Source of the DNA: Micromonospora sp. C31
GTDB lineage: Bacteria; Actinomycetota; Actinomycetes; Mycobacteriales; Micromonosporaceae
Length of the DNA: 64,000 nt
Assembly (NCBI RefSeq): GCF_018070575.1
Contig: NZ_JAGPXN010000011.1
Coordinates: 62,001-126,000, forward strand
Direction of reading: 5' to 3'
Shown here: positions 1 to 28,597 of the stretch, one piece after another
Layout: every line of letters begins with the position of its first letter
How positions within the stretch are numbered: the first letter of the stretch is position 1
Notes under the pieces: generated by a model
Seen by the model: the letters and a program-made list of their open reading frames with translations, nothing else
What the model was told of the DNA's origin: nothing
The model's database searches: none
Position numbers and translations under genes: made by a program

Positions 1-7338
<7,338 letters not shown>

Positions 7339-7364
7339 CAGTAGCCCTCCTCAGCGCCTCCGGC

Positions 7365-10300
7365 TCAACCGGTGCCGAGTTCGTCGTCGATGAACCGCAA
7401 CAGGTCGTCGGCCGAAGCGGTCTTCAGCGCCAGGCCGACGTCCAGGCCGTCGGGATCGGTGTCCACGTCGGACCTGCCACGCCAATTCGACATCACCGCG
7501 TGCAACCGATCGGTAATCCGTGCCTTGACCGCGTCCGCCAGGCCCGCCGCACCGGCCTGGGCGAACGACCGCTCCAGCCGGTCCAGCTCGGCCAGCAGCC
7601 CCACCGCCGGGTCCACCTCGGCCGGGGCCAGCCCGGCCAGCAGGTGGTCGGTGAGCGCCCCGGCGGTCGGGTGGTCGAAGACCATCGTGGCGGATAGCTT
7701 CAGGCCGGTGGCCGCCTTCAGCCGGTTGCGGAACTCGACCGCCGTCAGCGAGTCGAAGCCCAGCTCGGTGAACGGCCGGTCGGGGTCGACGGCGCTCGCG
7801 CTGGCGTGCCCGAGCACGGCGGCGGCCTGCGCCTTGACGAACTCCAACGCGGTGTGCCGCCGCTGCGGGCCGCTCTGGCCCGCCAGGTGCTCCCGCAGGG
7901 CGCCGGGCGACTGCGCCGCCTGCTCCACCGCCCGCCGGGACGTGCCCCGCACCAGACCGCGCAGCAGCGGGGGCAGCATGCCGACCCGGCCCAGCTCGCG
8001 CAGGGCCGCCGGATCCACCGGCATCGGCACCAGCAGTGCCTCGTCGGTCAGCTCCGCCGCGTCGTAGAGCGCCATGCCCTGCGCCACCGACAGTTCCAGC
8101 AGCCCCACGCGGGCCATCCGGGCCCGGTCGGTGGCGTCCAGGTGCGCGGTCATCCCGCTCGCCTCGCCCCACAGTCCCCAGGCGAGCGAGCGGGCGGGCA
8201 GCCCGGCCGCGCGCCGGTGGGCCACGAGCGCGTCGAGGAAGGTGTTCGCCGCCGCGTAGTTGCCCTGCCCGGGGCCACCCATCGTGCCGGCCGCCGCGGA
8301 GAACACCACGAACTCGGCCAGCTCGGCGTCGAGCGTCAGCTCGTGCAGGTTGACCGCCGCGTCGACCTTCGGCCGCAGCACCGCGTCGACCTGCTCCGGG
8401 GTGAGCGCGGTGACCAGGCCGTCGTCGAGGACGCCCGCCGTGTGCACCACGGCGGTCAGCGGGTGCGCGGCGGGGACCCGGGCCAGGGCCTCGGCCAGCG
8501 CGTCGCGGTCCGCCGCGTCGCAGGCGGCGACGGTGACCTGCGCCCCGTACCCGGTCAGCTCGGCCACCAGGTCGGCGGCGCCCGCGGCGTCCGGGCCCCG
8601 GCGGCTGGTGAGCAGGAGGTGCCGCACCCCGCGCCGGGTCACCAGGTGCCGTGCCAGCAGCCCGCCGAGGGTGCCGGTGCCGCCCGTGACGAGCACCGTG
8701 CCGTCGGGGTCGCGCCGGGGCGGCGTGGTGAGCACGAGCTTGCCGACGTGCCGGGCCTTGGACATGGTCCGGAACGCCTCCGGGGCGCGCCGCACGTCGT
8801 ACGTGCGCACCGGCAGCGGGGTGAAGCGGTCCTCCGCGAAGAGCGCGAGCACGTCCCGCAGGATCGCGCCGACCCGCTCCGGGTCGATGGCGAGCAGGTC
8901 GAACGCCTGGTACTCGACCCCCGGGTGGTCCTCGGCGACCCGCCCCGGGTCGCGTACGTCGGTCTTGCCCATCTCGATGAACCGGCCGCCGCGCCCCAGC
9001 AGCCGCAGCGAGGCGTCGACGAACTCCTTGGCCAGCGAGTCGATCACCACGTCGATGCCGGCCCCGCCGAACCGCTCCTCGAACTCCAGGGTGCGGGAGT
9101 TGCCGATGTGCGAGTCCGGCAGCCCCATCGCGCGCAGCGCGTCCCACTTGCCGGTGCTCGCCGTGCCGTACACCTCGGCGCCCAGGTGCCGGGCGAGCCG
9201 GACCGCGGCCATGCCGACGCCGCCGGACGCGGCGTGCACGAGGACCCGCTCCCCCGGCTTCACCTGGGCCAGGTCGACCAGCGCGTAGTAGGCGGTGCAG
9301 AAGGCGATCGGGGTCGACGCCGCCTGCGCGAACGACCACCCCGGCGGTACCGGCACGACCATCCGCGCGTCGGTGACCACCTCGGTGCCGAAGGCGCCGT
9401 GGAACAGGCCCATGACGCGGTCGCCGACCGCGACGCCGCGCACGTCGGGTGCGGCCTCGACGACCACGCCCGCGCCCTCGCCACCCATCACCCCGCCACC
9501 GGGGTACATGTCGAGGGCGATCAGCACGTCGCGGAAGTTCAGGCCGGCGGCCCGCATCGCGATGCGCACCTGACCCGGCGCCAGGACGGGGGCCTGCTCC
9601 GCCTCGGGCAGCAGGGCGAGGTTGTCCAACGTGCCCCGCTCGGTGACGTCCAGCCGCCAGCGTTCGGCCGTGGGCGCCGTCAGCGCGGGGCTGCCGGCCG
9701 CGCGGGCGAGCCGCGGTGCCAGGGCGACGCCGTCGCGGATCGCGAGCTGCGGCTCGTCGGCCGCGAGCGCCGCCGCGAGCGCCCGGTGCGGTTCGCGGTC
9801 GTCGACGTCGAGCAGGACGAAGCGGTCCGGGTTCTCGCTCTGCGCCGAGCGGAGCAGACCCCACACCGGCGAGCCGGCCAGGTCCGCCGCCGCCTCGTGC
9901 ACGCTCACCGCGCCCCGGGTGACGACGACCAGCCGGGCGTCGGCGAAGCGCTCCTCCGCCAGCCACTCCCGCAGCACCGCGAGGGTGTCGTGCACGGCCC
10001 GGTGCGCCGCCCCGGCGAGGTCGCCGGCGGCGTCGGCCGCGCAGGCCAGCACGACCAGGGCGGGCATCGGCGCGCCGTCGGCCACGCCGGCCCGCAGCGT
10101 CGCCAGATCCGGGTACGCGTCGGCGACGAGGCCGGCGTCCTGGGGCAGGGTGCAGCCACCGAGAGCCGCCCAGCGGGCGTCCGGCGGGGTCGCCGGGGTG
10201 GCGGCCGGGGTCCACTCCAGGCGGAACAGGGCGTCGTGGTGCGTGCTCGGCTGCGCGGGGGCGGCGGCCTCCCGCAGCACCAGCGACTCCACCTCGGCGA

Positions 10301-13300
10301 CCACGGTGTTGGTCTGGTCGGCGACGGTCACCTCGACCGTGTTCCGCCCGCGCGGACGCAACCGGACGCGCAGCTCCGTCGCCCCGACTGCGTGTACGGA
10401 CACACCACTCCACTCGAACGGCAACAACGCCTCCGTGCTCGAGGTGGCGAGCGCGATCGGGTGCAGCGCGGCGTCGAGCAGCGCCGGGTGCAGGTGGTAG
10501 CCGGCCGCCGCGCGGGCGGCCCCCGCCGGCAGGGCGACCTCGGCGAGGATCTCCTCGCCCCGGCGCCACACCCGGCGCACCCCCTGGAACGTCGGGCCGT
10601 ACGCGAGACCGGCCGCGGCCAGGGTGGCGTACAGCTCGTCGGCGTCGACGGGCTCGGCCTCCGGAGGTGGCCACGTGGCGTCGAAGTCGCCCGCCGGCCC
10701 GCCGGGGGCGAGGAGGCCGACGCCGTGGCGCACCCACGGCGTCGCGTCGGTGGCGACCCCGTCCGGACGGGAGTGGATGGTCACCTGCCGCTGTCCGTCG
10801 TCGTCGGGCGCCTCGACGCGCAGCTGCACCTGGACGCCGCCCTTGTCCGGCAGCACCAGGGGCGCGGTCAGCGTCAGCTCCTCGACGCGGCCGCAGTCCA
10901 CCTCGTCGCCCGCGCGGACGGCGAGGTCCACGAACGCGGTCCCGGGCACGATCACCTGACCGCCCACCCGGTGGTCGGCCAGCCACGGGTGCGCGGCCAC
11001 CGACAGCCGCCCGGTGAACAGCAGGCCGTCGGTGTCGGCCAGGGCCACCGCCGCACCGAGCAACGGGTGCTCGGTGGCACCGAGTCCCAGCCCGGCCGCG
11101 TCGGCGGCGACCGTCGCGGCGGCCGGCCAGAAGCGCTCGTGCTGGAACGGGTAGCCGGGCAGCCGGACCCGACGCGCCCCCTCGTCGTCCCAGCGGACGC
11201 GTACGCCGTGGGCGTGCGCCTCGCCGAGGGAGAGCAGGAAGCGGGCCAGGCCCCCCTCGTCGCGGCGCAGCGAGCCGACCACCGTGGCGGGCACCTCCGC
11301 GTCGTCGACGACGTCCTGCACGCCGATGGTCAGCACGGGATGCGGGCTGACCTCCACGATCGTGGTGACGCCCGCGTCGAGCAGGGCACGGATCGCGGGC
11401 TCGAACCACACCGTCTGGCGCAGGTTGCGGTACCAGTACTCGGCGTCCATCGGCACGTCGTCGAGCCAGCGGTCGTCCACCGTCGAGTAGAGCGGCACCT
11501 CGGGCCGGCGGGGCTCCAGCCCGGCCAGCACGTCCAGCAGCTCGTCGCGGATCTCCGCCACGTACGCCGAGTGCGACGCGTAGTCGACGTGGATGCGCCT
11601 GGCGCGCACGCCGTCGCGCTCGCACTCGGCCAGCAGCTCGTCGAGGCCGTCCAGCTCGCCGGCCACCACCGTGGTGCGGGGCCCGTTGACGGTCGCCACG
11701 GTCACCCGGCCGTCGAAACGCTCCAGGCGCCCCCGCACCTCGACCGCCGGCAGCGGCACGGACACCATGCCGCCCTTGCCGGACAGGCGCAGCAGGGCCC
11801 GGCTGCGCAGGGCCACGACCCTGGCGGCGTCCGCCACGGAGAGGGCGCCCGCCACGCAGGCCGCGGCGATCTCCCCCTGCGAGTGCCCCACCACGGCGGC
11901 GGGCTCCACACCGTGGTGGCGCCACAGGTCGGCCAGCGACACCATCACGGCGAACAGCACCGGCTGCACGACGTCGACCCGGTCCAGGTCCCCGCCCTCG
12001 CGGAGGACGGCCTCCAGGGACCAGTCGACGTGCGGCGCCAGGGCGTCCGCGCACTCGGCCATCCGGGCGGCGAACACCGGCGAGGCGTCGAGCAGCTCCA
12101 CGGCCATGCCGATCCACTGCGAGCCCTGGCCCGGGAAGGAGAAGGCCACCTTGCCGGGCGCGGCCGCGGCGACCCCGGTGACGAGGTTGGGCGCGGGCTC
12201 CCCCGCCGCGAGCGCGGCGAGGCCGGCGCGCAGTTCGTCGGCCCCGCCGACGACCACCGCGCGGCGCGGGTGCGCGCTTCGCCGGGCGAGCGAGTACGCC
12301 AGGTCGCGCGGCGGCACGTCGGCCAGCAGCGGCGCGATCCCGGCGGCCTGCTCGCGCAGCGCGCCGTCCGAGCGGGCGGAGAGCGTCAGCGCGACGGGCC
12401 CGTCGTCGGGCGTCCGTTCGGTCTCGGGCGCCTCCGGGGCCTCCTCCACGACGACGTGGGCGTTGGTGCCACTGAACCCGAAGGACGAGACACCGGCGCG
12501 GCGCGGGTGCCCGTCGCGTCCCCACGGCTGCGCCTCGGCGAGCAGCCGGACGCCGCCCGCCCAGTCGACGTGTGTCGTCGGCTCGGCCACGTGCAGGGTG
12601 CGGGGCAGTTCGCCGTGCCGCAGCGCAAGCACCATCTTGATCACTCCGGCGACGCCGGCGGCGGCCTGGGTGTGCCCGATGTTCGACTTGACCGAGCCGA
12701 GCCAGAGCGGCCGGTCGCCGGCACGGTCCCGGCCGTACGTGGCGAACAGCGCGTCGACCTCGATCGGGTCGCCCAGCGTCGTGCCGGTGCCGTGCGCCTC
12801 GACCACGTCCACGTCGGCCGTGGCGAGCCCGGCGTCGGCCAGCGCCTGCCGGATGACCCGCTGCTGCGACGGCCCGTTGGGGGCGGTCAGCCCGTTGGAC
12901 GCGCCGTCCTGGTTGACCGCGCTCCCGCGCACCACGGCCAGCACCTCGTGGCCGGCGGCGAGCGCGTCGGAGAGCCGTTCGAGCACGAGCACACCGATGC
13001 CCTCGCCCCAGTTGGTGCCGTCCGCGCCGGCCGCGAACGCCTTGCAGCGCCCGTCCGGGGCGAGCCCCCGCATGCGGCTGAACTCCAGGAACGCGCCCGG
13101 CGTCGCCATGGCGGTCACGCCGCCCGCCACCGCCATCGCGCACTCGCCCGAGCGCAGCGCCCGCACCGCCAGGTGCATGGCGACCAGCGACGAGGAGCAG
13201 GCGGTGTCCACCGTCACCGCCGGGCCCTCCAGCCCCAGCACGTAGGAGAGCCGGCCGGAGAGGATGCTCGCGGCGTTGCCGGTGGCCATGAAGCCCTCGG

Positions 13301-16300
13301 CGCTCGTCCCCGCGCCGCCGGTGATCCGGGCGTAGTCGACGTTGTTGGCGCCGACGTACACCCCGGTGGCGCTGCCCCGCAGCGTGGTCGGGTCGATGCC
13401 CGCGTCCTCGAAGGCCGCCCAGGACGCCTCCAGCACCAGCCGCTGCTGCGGGTCCATGGCCTCCGCCTCGCGGGGGCTGATGCCGAAGAACGCCGCGTCG
13501 AAGCCCGGCAGGTCGGCGAGGAAGCCGCCCTCCCGGACGTAGCTGGTCCCGGAGTGCTCCGGGTCGGGGTGGAACAGGCTGTCCAGGTCCCAGCCACGGT
13601 CGGTGGGGAACGGGCCGATGCCGTCGCGGCCCTCCCGCAGCATCGCCCACAGCTCCTCGGGGGAGCCGACGTCGCCGGGGAACCGGCAGCTCATGCCGAC
13701 GATGGCGATCGGCTCGTCGGCCGCGACGGTGCCCACGACCGCCTCGGGGCGGCCGGTCTCCAGCAGGTGCTCGGCCAGCGCGACCGGGGTCGGGTAGTCG
13801 AACGCGACGGCCGCGGAGAGCCGTACGCCGGTGGCCTCCACCATCCGGTTGCGGAACTCGACGGCGGTGACCGAGTCGAAGCCCAACTCCTTGAACGCCG
13901 ACGTCGGTTCGACCGCCTCCGGGCCCGCGTAGCCGAGCGTGAGTGCCACCTGCGTACGCACCAGCCCGACGGCGTGTTCCAGGCGGTCCACCTCCGGCAG
14001 GGCGGCGAGCCGGCGGGCGAAGTCCGAGGAGGTGGACGTCGTGACCGGCTCCTCGTCGGCGACCGCCTCGCCGATCGCGTCGAACAGCCGGCTCGGCCGC
14101 AGCGCGGTGAACGACGGCGCGAAGGCCGCCCAGTCCACGTCGGCGAGCACCACGTTCGTGTCCCCCGCCCCCAGGGCGGTACGCATGGCCGCGACGGCGC
14201 GCTGCGGCGCCATCGGCGCCAGGCCCCGCTTGCGCAGCGAGGCCGAGATCTCGTCGTCGACCAGGGTGCTCTCGGCCCACGGCCCCCAGGCCAGCGCGGT
14301 GGCCGGCTGTCCCCGGCCGCGCCGCGCCTCGGCGAGGGCGCACAGGTGCGCGTTGCCGGCGGCGTAGGCGGCCTGGCCGCCGCTGCCCCAGACGCCGGCC
14401 ACGGAGGAGAAGAGCACGAACTCGTCGAGGTCGCGTTCGGCGAAGATCGCGTCGAGGTTGGTGGCGCCGGCGACCTTGGCGGAGACGACGTCGGCGTACT
14501 CGGCGTGGTCCATGTCCATGATGCCGGTCAGCTGCGCCAGCCCCGCCACGTGCACCACGGCGCGCACGTCGGGGTAGCCGTCGACGACTGCCGCCAGGGC
14601 GGCCCGGTCGGCCACGTCGCAGGCGACGACGTCGACCTGGGCCCCTGATCCGCGCAGCTCGTCGAGGATCTCGGCGGGGGCGGTGCCGCGCCGGCTCAGC
14701 AGCACGATCCGCTCGGCGCCGTGGCGCGCGTACAGCCGGGCGGCCTCGATGCCGAGGGTGCCGGTGCCGCCGGTGACCAGCACGGTGCCGGACACGCCAC
14801 GCCAGCGCGGGGTGCCGGTCACCGGCGCCCGGTGCAGCCGGCGGACGAAGACCCCGTCGGGGCGTACGGCGACCTGGTCCTCCCCGCTGCCGGCGAGCAC
14901 GCCGGCCAGCGCGGCGGCGGTGCGCCCGTCCAGCTCGGCGGGCAGGTCGACCAGGCCGCCCCAGGTGTCGGGCAGCTCCAGCGCGGCGACCCGGCCGAGG
15001 CCCCACACCTGCGACTGCGCCACCCCGGTCACCGGATCGGCCGGCGAGGTGGCGACGGCGCCACGGGTGACGCACCACAGCCGGACGCCCCGCCCGGCGA
15101 GGACGCGGATCAGGTCGAGGGTGGCGGCCGCGCCCGCCGGGACGCCGGGGCGGCCGGGCAGGAACGTCTCGTCGAGCGCCAGGAGGGACACCACGCCGGC
15201 CGGCTCGCCGTCGAGGTGGCCCGGCAGTCCGTCGGGGTCGGTGGTGACGACGGTCGCGCCGTGCGCGGCGAGCGCGTCGGCGACGGCGGCGCCCGTGTCC
15301 CCGGTCACCGCCGGGTCGCCGGCCACCAGCAGCCAGGTCCCGCTCAGCGCCGCCGTGGTGCCGCCGGGGAGGCGCTCCCAGCGGGCCTGGTAGCGCCAGC
15401 CGTCCAGCGCGGAGCGCTCCTGCCGCCCCCGGCGCCATGCCGAGAGCGCGGGCAGCACCGACGCCAGGGGCGCCTGCGGGTCGACGTCGAGCGCGGTGAC
15501 GACCGTGTCGAGGTCGCCGCTGTCCACGGCCGCCCACAGGCCGTCGTCGTCGGCGGAACCGCCGGCGGCGGCCGGCTCGACGCTGTCCTGCCAGAACCGC
15601 TCGTGCTGGAAGGGGTACGTCGGCAGGTCGACCAGGGACGGTCCGGACCGGTGGTAGAACGCCTGCGGGTCCACCGTGACGCCCCGGGTCTCCAGCCGGG
15701 CCAGCGCCTCGACCAGGGCGCGCGGCTCGGCGCGGTCCCGGCGCAGCACCGGCGTGGCCAGCACGTCGCCGTCGAGGCAGTCCGCCGCCATGGTGGCGAG
15801 CACCGAGTCCGGGCCCAGTTCGAGGAAGGTGGTGGCGCCGGTCGCGGCGGCGGCACGCACCGCGTCGGCGAAACGCACCGAGGCGCGGACCTGCCCGACC
15901 CAGTACTCCGGCGTCGCCAGCTCATCGCCCGCCAGCGCGCCGGTGACCGTCGAGACCAGCGGAATCGTCGGCGGCGCGTACGACACCGTCTCGGCCACCG
16001 ACCGGAACTCCGTGAGCATCGGGTCCATCAGCGGCGAGTGGAACGCGTGCGACACGGTCAGCCGCCGGGTACGACGGTCGGTGAACCGCTCGGCGACCGC
16101 CGCCACCGCCTCCTCGGTGCCGGAGACGACCACCGAGTCCGGCCCGTTGACGGCCGCGATGTCGACGTCCGGGCCGAGCAGCGGCGCGACCTCGTCCTCG
16201 GTGGCCTGGACGGCGAGCATCGCGCCGCCGGCCGGCAGCGCCTGCATCAGCCGGCCCCGGGCCGCGACCAGGCGGGCCGCGTCGGCGAGCGGGAACACGC

Positions 16301-18218
16301 CCGCGACGTGCGCGGCGGCCAGCTCGCCGATCGAGTGCCCGGCCAGCACGGACGGGGCGACGCCCCAGGACCGGACGAGCCGGTACAGGGCCACCTCGAC
16401 GGCGAACAGGGCGGGCTGCGTCCAGCCGGTCTCGTGCAGGTCCCCGGTGTCCAGGACCTCGCGCAGCGGCCGGTCCAGGTGCGGGTCCAACGCCGCGCAC
16501 ACCTCGTCGAACACCGCCGCGAACTCCGGGTACGCCGCGTACAGCCCACGGCCCATGCCGAGGCGCTGCGCGCCCTGCCCGGAGAAGAGCATCGCGACCC
16601 GGCCGTCCGCGGCCCGGCCGCGTACCAGGTTGACGGCCTGCTCGTCGCGGGCCAGGGCACCCAGGCCGGCGGCCAGTTCCTCGGCCGAGGTGCCGAACAC
16701 GGCGGCCCGGTGCGGAAAGCGGGACCGGGTGGTGGCCAGGGCGTAGCCCAGCTCGGCCGGTTCCACCTCCGACACCACGGCGGACAGTCGCCGCGCCTGG
16801 TCGCGCAGCCCGTCGACGTCGCGGGCGGTGACCAGCAACGAGGCCACCGGCGCGGAGGCCGGCGCGGGCGCCTCGGCGTGCGGCGCCTGCTCCACGATCA
16901 CGTGGGCGTTCGTGCCGCTGAACCCGAACGAGGAGACCGCCGCCCGGCGCGGCTGCCCCGTCTCGGGCCACGCCGCGGCCGTGGTCAGCAGCCGCACGTT
17001 CCCGGCCGTCCAGTCCACCTGGTCCGACGGCTGGTCGGCGTGCAGCGTCGCGGGCAGGACCCCGCGCCGCATCGCCTCCACCATCTTGATGACCCCGGCG
17101 ACCCCGGCGGCGGCCTGGGTGTGCCCGATGTTCGACTTGACCGAGCCGAGCCACAGCGGGTCCTCGCGGTCCTGGCCGTACGTCGCCAGCAGCGCCTGCG
17201 CCTCGATCGGGTCGCCCAGGGTCGTGCCGGTGCCGTGGCCCTCGACCACGTCGACCTGGCGCGTCGACAGGCCCGCGTCGACCAGCGCCGCCTCGATGAC
17301 GCGCTGCTGCGACGGCCCGTTGGGCGCGGTGAGCCCGTTCGACGCACCGTCCTGGTTGACCGCGGAGCCCCGGACGACCGCCAGGACGCGGTGGCCGCGC
17401 TCGATCGCGTCCGACAGCCGCTCCACCAGCAGCACGCCGGCGCCCTCGGCGAAGCCGGTGCCGTCGGCGTCGGCCGAGTACGACCGGCACCGCCCGTCGG
17501 GGGACAGGCCGCGCTGACGGGAGAACTCGACGAAGGTCAGCGGCGTCGCCATCACCGAGACACCGCCGACGAGCGCGAGCGTGCAGTCGCCCCGGCGCAG
17601 GGCCTGGATCGCCAGGTGCAGCGCCACGAGCGACGACGAGCAGGCGGTGTCGACGGTGACCGCCGGTCCCTCCAGGCCGAGCGTGTAGGCCACCCGGCCG
17701 GAGACCACGCTGCCCGAGCTGCTGCTGCCCGCGTAGTCGTGGTACATCAGGCCGGTGAACACCCCGGTCGGGCTGCCGGCGAGCGAGCCGGGGTCGATGC
17801 CGGCCCGCTCCAGGGTCTCCCACGCGACCTCCAGTAGCAGCCGCTGCTGGGGGTCCAGACCGACCGCCTCGCGGGGGCTGATGCCGAAGAACGTCGGGTC
17901 GAAGTCCGCCGCGTCGTACAGGAAACCGCCGCGTGAGGTGTATGAGGTGCCCTCCCGGCGGGCCTGGGGGTCGTACAGGGACTCCAGGTCCCAGCCGCGG
18001 TCCGTCGGGAACGCGCCGGTGGCGTCGGTGCCGGACTCCACCAGCCGCCACAGGTCCTCCGGGCTCGCCACACCCCCCGGGTAGCGGCAGGCCATGCCGA
18101 CGATCGCGACCGGCTCGTGCGCGGACGCCTCCACCTCGTGCAGGCGCTGCCGGGTCTTCTGCAGATCGACCGTGACCCGCTTGAGGTAGTCCCGCAGCTT
18201 GTCCTCGTTGGCCACCAC
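7365..18218 (-). CDS. Type I modular polyketide synthase PKS-B (two modules)
   Basis: 3617 residues from a GTG at 18218 that follows GAGGAGGG. There is a coiled-coil-like N-terminal docking segment and a short acidic C-terminal docking tail. Module 1 is KS (Cys near 193), AT with GHSIGE and HAFH (malonyl), KR (near 1151) and ACP (near 1446), with no DH. Its KR lacks LDD and has Trp before the catalytic Tyr (VWGSGGQ), an A-type pattern, so a hydroxyl is expected. Module 2 is KS (Cys near 1671), AT with GHSQGE and YASH (methylmalonyl), DH (near 2414), ER (LNFRD near 2893; NADPH loop SGGVGMAA near 3006), KR (near 3179, LDD) and ACP (near 3489), a fully reducing module. Oddities: the module 2 KR reads FSAAAG where the other five KRs read FSSAAG or similar, so the catalytic Ser position is Ala. 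The module 1 KS has EGHGTGT instead of EAHGTGT. Confidence 0.96.
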   Translation of the reverse strand: MVANEDKLRDYLKRVTVDLQKTRQRLHEVEASAHEPVAIVGMACRYPGGVASPEDLWRLVESGTDATGAFPTDRGWDLESLYDPQARREGTSYTSRGGFLYDAADFDPTFFGISPREAVGLDPQQRLLLEVAWETLERAGIDPGSLAGSPTGVFTGLMYHDYAGSSSSGSVVSGRVAYTLGLEGPAVTVDTACSSSLVALHLAIQALRRGDCTLALVGGVSVMATPLTFVEFSRQRGLSPDGRCRSYSADADGTGFAEGAGVLLVERLSDAIERGHRVLAVVRGSAVNQDGASNGLTAPNGPSQQRVIEAALVDAGLSTRQVDVVEGHGTGTTLGDPIEAQALLATYGQDREDPLWLGSVKSNIGHTQAAAGVAGVIKMVEAMRRGVLPATLHADQPSDQVDWTAGNVRLLTTAAAWPETGQPRRAAVSSFGFSGTNAHVIVEQAPHAEAPAPASAPVASLLVTARDVDGLRDQARRLSAVVSEVEPAELGYALATTRSRFPHRAAVFGTSAEELAAGLGALARDEQAVNLVRGRAADGRVAMLFSGQGAQRLGMGRGLYAAYPEFAAVFDEVCAALDPHLDRPLREVLDTGDLHETGWTQPALFAVEVALYRLVRSWGVAPSVLAGHSIGELAAAHVAGVFPLADAARLVAARGRLMQALPAGGAMLAVQATEDEVAPLLGPDVDIAAVNGPDSVVVSGTEEAVAAVAERFTDRRTRRLTVSHAFHSPLMDPMLTEFRSVAETVSYAPPTIPLVSTVTGALAGDELATPEYWVGQVRASVRFADAVRAAAATGATTFLELGPDSVLATMAADCLDGDVLATPVLRRDRAEPRALVEALARLETRGVTVDPQAFYHRSGPSLVDLPTYPFQHERFWQDSVEPAAAGGSADDDGLWAAVDSGDLDTVVTALDVDPQAPLASVLPALSAWRRGRQERSALDGWRYQARWERLPGGTTAALSGTWLLVAGDPAVTGDTGAAVADALAAHGATVVTTDPDGLPGHLDGEPAGVVSLLALDETFLPGRPGVPAGAAATLDLIRVLAGRGVRLWCVTRGAVATSPADPVTGVAQSQVWGLGRVAALELPDTWGGLVDLPAELDGRTAAALAGVLAGSGEDQVAVRPDGVFVRRLHRAPVTGTPRWRGVSGTVLVTGGTGTLGIEAARLYARHGAERIVLLSRRGTAPAEILDELRGSGAQVDVVACDVADRAALAAVVDGYPDVRAVVHVAGLAQLTGIMDMDHAEYADVVSAKVAGATNLDAIFAERDLDEFVLFSSVAGVWGSGGQAAYAAGNAHLCALAEARRGRGQPATALAWGPWAESTLVDDEISASLRKRGLAPMAPQRAVAAMRTALGAGDTNVVLADVDWAAFAPSFTALRPSRLFDAIGEAVADEEPVTTSTSSDFARRLAALPEVDRLEHAVGLVRTQVALTLGYAGPEAVEPTSAFKELGFDSVTAVEFRNRMVEATGVRLSAAVAFDYPTPVALAEHLLETGRPEAVVGTVAADEPIAIVGMSCRFPGDVGSPEELWAMLREGRDGIGPFPTDRGWDLDSLFHPDPEHSGTSYVREGGFLADLPGFDAAFFGISPREAEAMDPQQRLVLEASWAAFEDAGIDPTTLRGSATGVYVGANNVDYARITGGAGTSAEGFMATGNAASILSGRLSYVLGLEGPAVTVDTACSSSLVAMHLAVRALRSGECAMAVAGGVTAMATPGAFLEFSRMRGLAPDGRCKAFAAGADGTNWGEGIGVLVLERLSDALAAGHEVLAVVRGSAVNQDGASNGLTAPNGPSQQRVIRQALADAGLATADVDVVEAHGTGTTLGDPIEVDALFATYGRDRAGDRPLWLGSVKSNIGHTQAAAGVAGVIKMVLALRHGELPRTLHVAEPTTHVDWAGGVRLLAEAQPWGRDGHPRRAGVSSFGFSGTNAHVVVEEAPEAPETERTPDDGPVALTLSARSDGALREQAAGIAPLLADVPPRDLAYSLARRSAHPRRAVVVGGADELRAGLAALAAGEPAPNLVTGVAAAAPGKVAFSFPGQGSQWIGMAVELLDASPVFAARMAECADALAPHVDWSLEAVLREGGDLDRVDVVQPVLFAVMVSLADLWRHHGVEPAAVVGHSQGEIAAACVAGALSVADAARVVALRSRALLRLSGKGGMVSVPLPAVEVRGRLERFDGRVTVATVNGPRTTVVAGELDGLDELLAECERDGVRARRIHVDYASHSAYVAEIRDELLDVLAGLEPRRPEVPLYSTVDDRWLDDVPMDAEYWYRNLRQTVWFEPAIRALLDAGVTTIVEVSPHPVLTIGVQDVVDDAEVPATVVGSLRRDEGGLARFLLSLGEAHAHGVRVRWDDEGARRVRLPGYPFQHERFWPAAATVAADAAGLGLGATEHPLLGAAVALADTDGLLFTGRLSVAAHPWLADHRVGGQVIVPGTAFVDLAVRAGDEVDCGRVEELTLTAPLVLPDKGGVQVQLRVEAPDDDGQRQVTIHSRPDGVATDATPWVRHGVGLLAPGGPAGDFDATWPPPEAEPVDADELYATLAAAGLAYGPTFQGVRRVWRRGEEILAEVALPAGAARAAAGYHLHPALLDAALHPIALATSSTEALLPFEWSGVSVHAVGATELRVRLRPRGRNTVEVTVADQTNTVVAEVESLVLREAAAPAQPSTHHDALFRLEWTPAATPATPPDARWAALGGCTLPQDAGLVADAYPDLATLRAGVADGAPMPALVVLACAADAAGDLAGAAHRAVHDTLAVLREWLAEERFADARLVVVTRGAVSVHEAAADLAGSPVWGLLRSAQSENPDRFVLLDVDDREPHRALAAALAADEPQLAIRDGVALAPRLARAAGSPALTAPTAERWRLDVTERGTLDNLALLPEAEQAPVLAPGQVRIAMRAAGLNFRDVLIALDMYPGGGVMGGEGAGVVVEAAPDVRGVAVGDRVMGLFHGAFGTEVVTDARMVVPVPPGWSFAQAASTPIAFCTAYYALVDLAQVKPGERVLVHAASGGVGMAAVRLARHLGAEVYGTASTGKWDALRAMGLPDSHIGNSRTLEFEERFGGAGIDVVIDSLAKEFVDASLRLLGRGGRFIEMGKTDVRDPGRVAEDHPGVEYQAFDLLAIDPERVGAILRDVLALFAEDRFTPLPVRTYDVRRAPEAFRTMSKARHVGKLVLTTPPRRDPDGTVLVTGGTGTLGGLLARHLVTRRGVRHLLLTSRRGPDAAGAADLVAELTGYGAQVTVAACDAADRDALAEALARVPAAHPLTAVVHTAGVLDDGLVTALTPEQVDAVLRPKVDAAVNLHELTLDAELAEFVVFSAAAGTMGGPGQGNYAAANTFLDALVAHRRAAGLPARSLAWGLWGEASGMTAHLDATDRARMARVGLLELSVAQGMALYDAAELTDEALLVPMPVDPAALRELGRVGMLPPLLRGLVRGTSRRAVEQAAQSPGALREHLAGQSGPQRRHTALEFVKAQAAAVLGHASASAVDPDRPFTELGFDSLTAVEFRNRLKAATGLKLSATMVFDHPTAGALTDHLLAGLAPAEVDPAVGLLAELDRLERSFAQAGAAGLADAVKARITDRLHAVMSNWRGRSDVDTDPDGLDVGLALKTASADDLLRFIDDELGTG

Positions 18219-18240
18219 TACGGTCGCCCTCCTCGCACTG

Positions 18241-28593
<10,353 letters not shown>

Positions 28594-28597
28594 GTGG

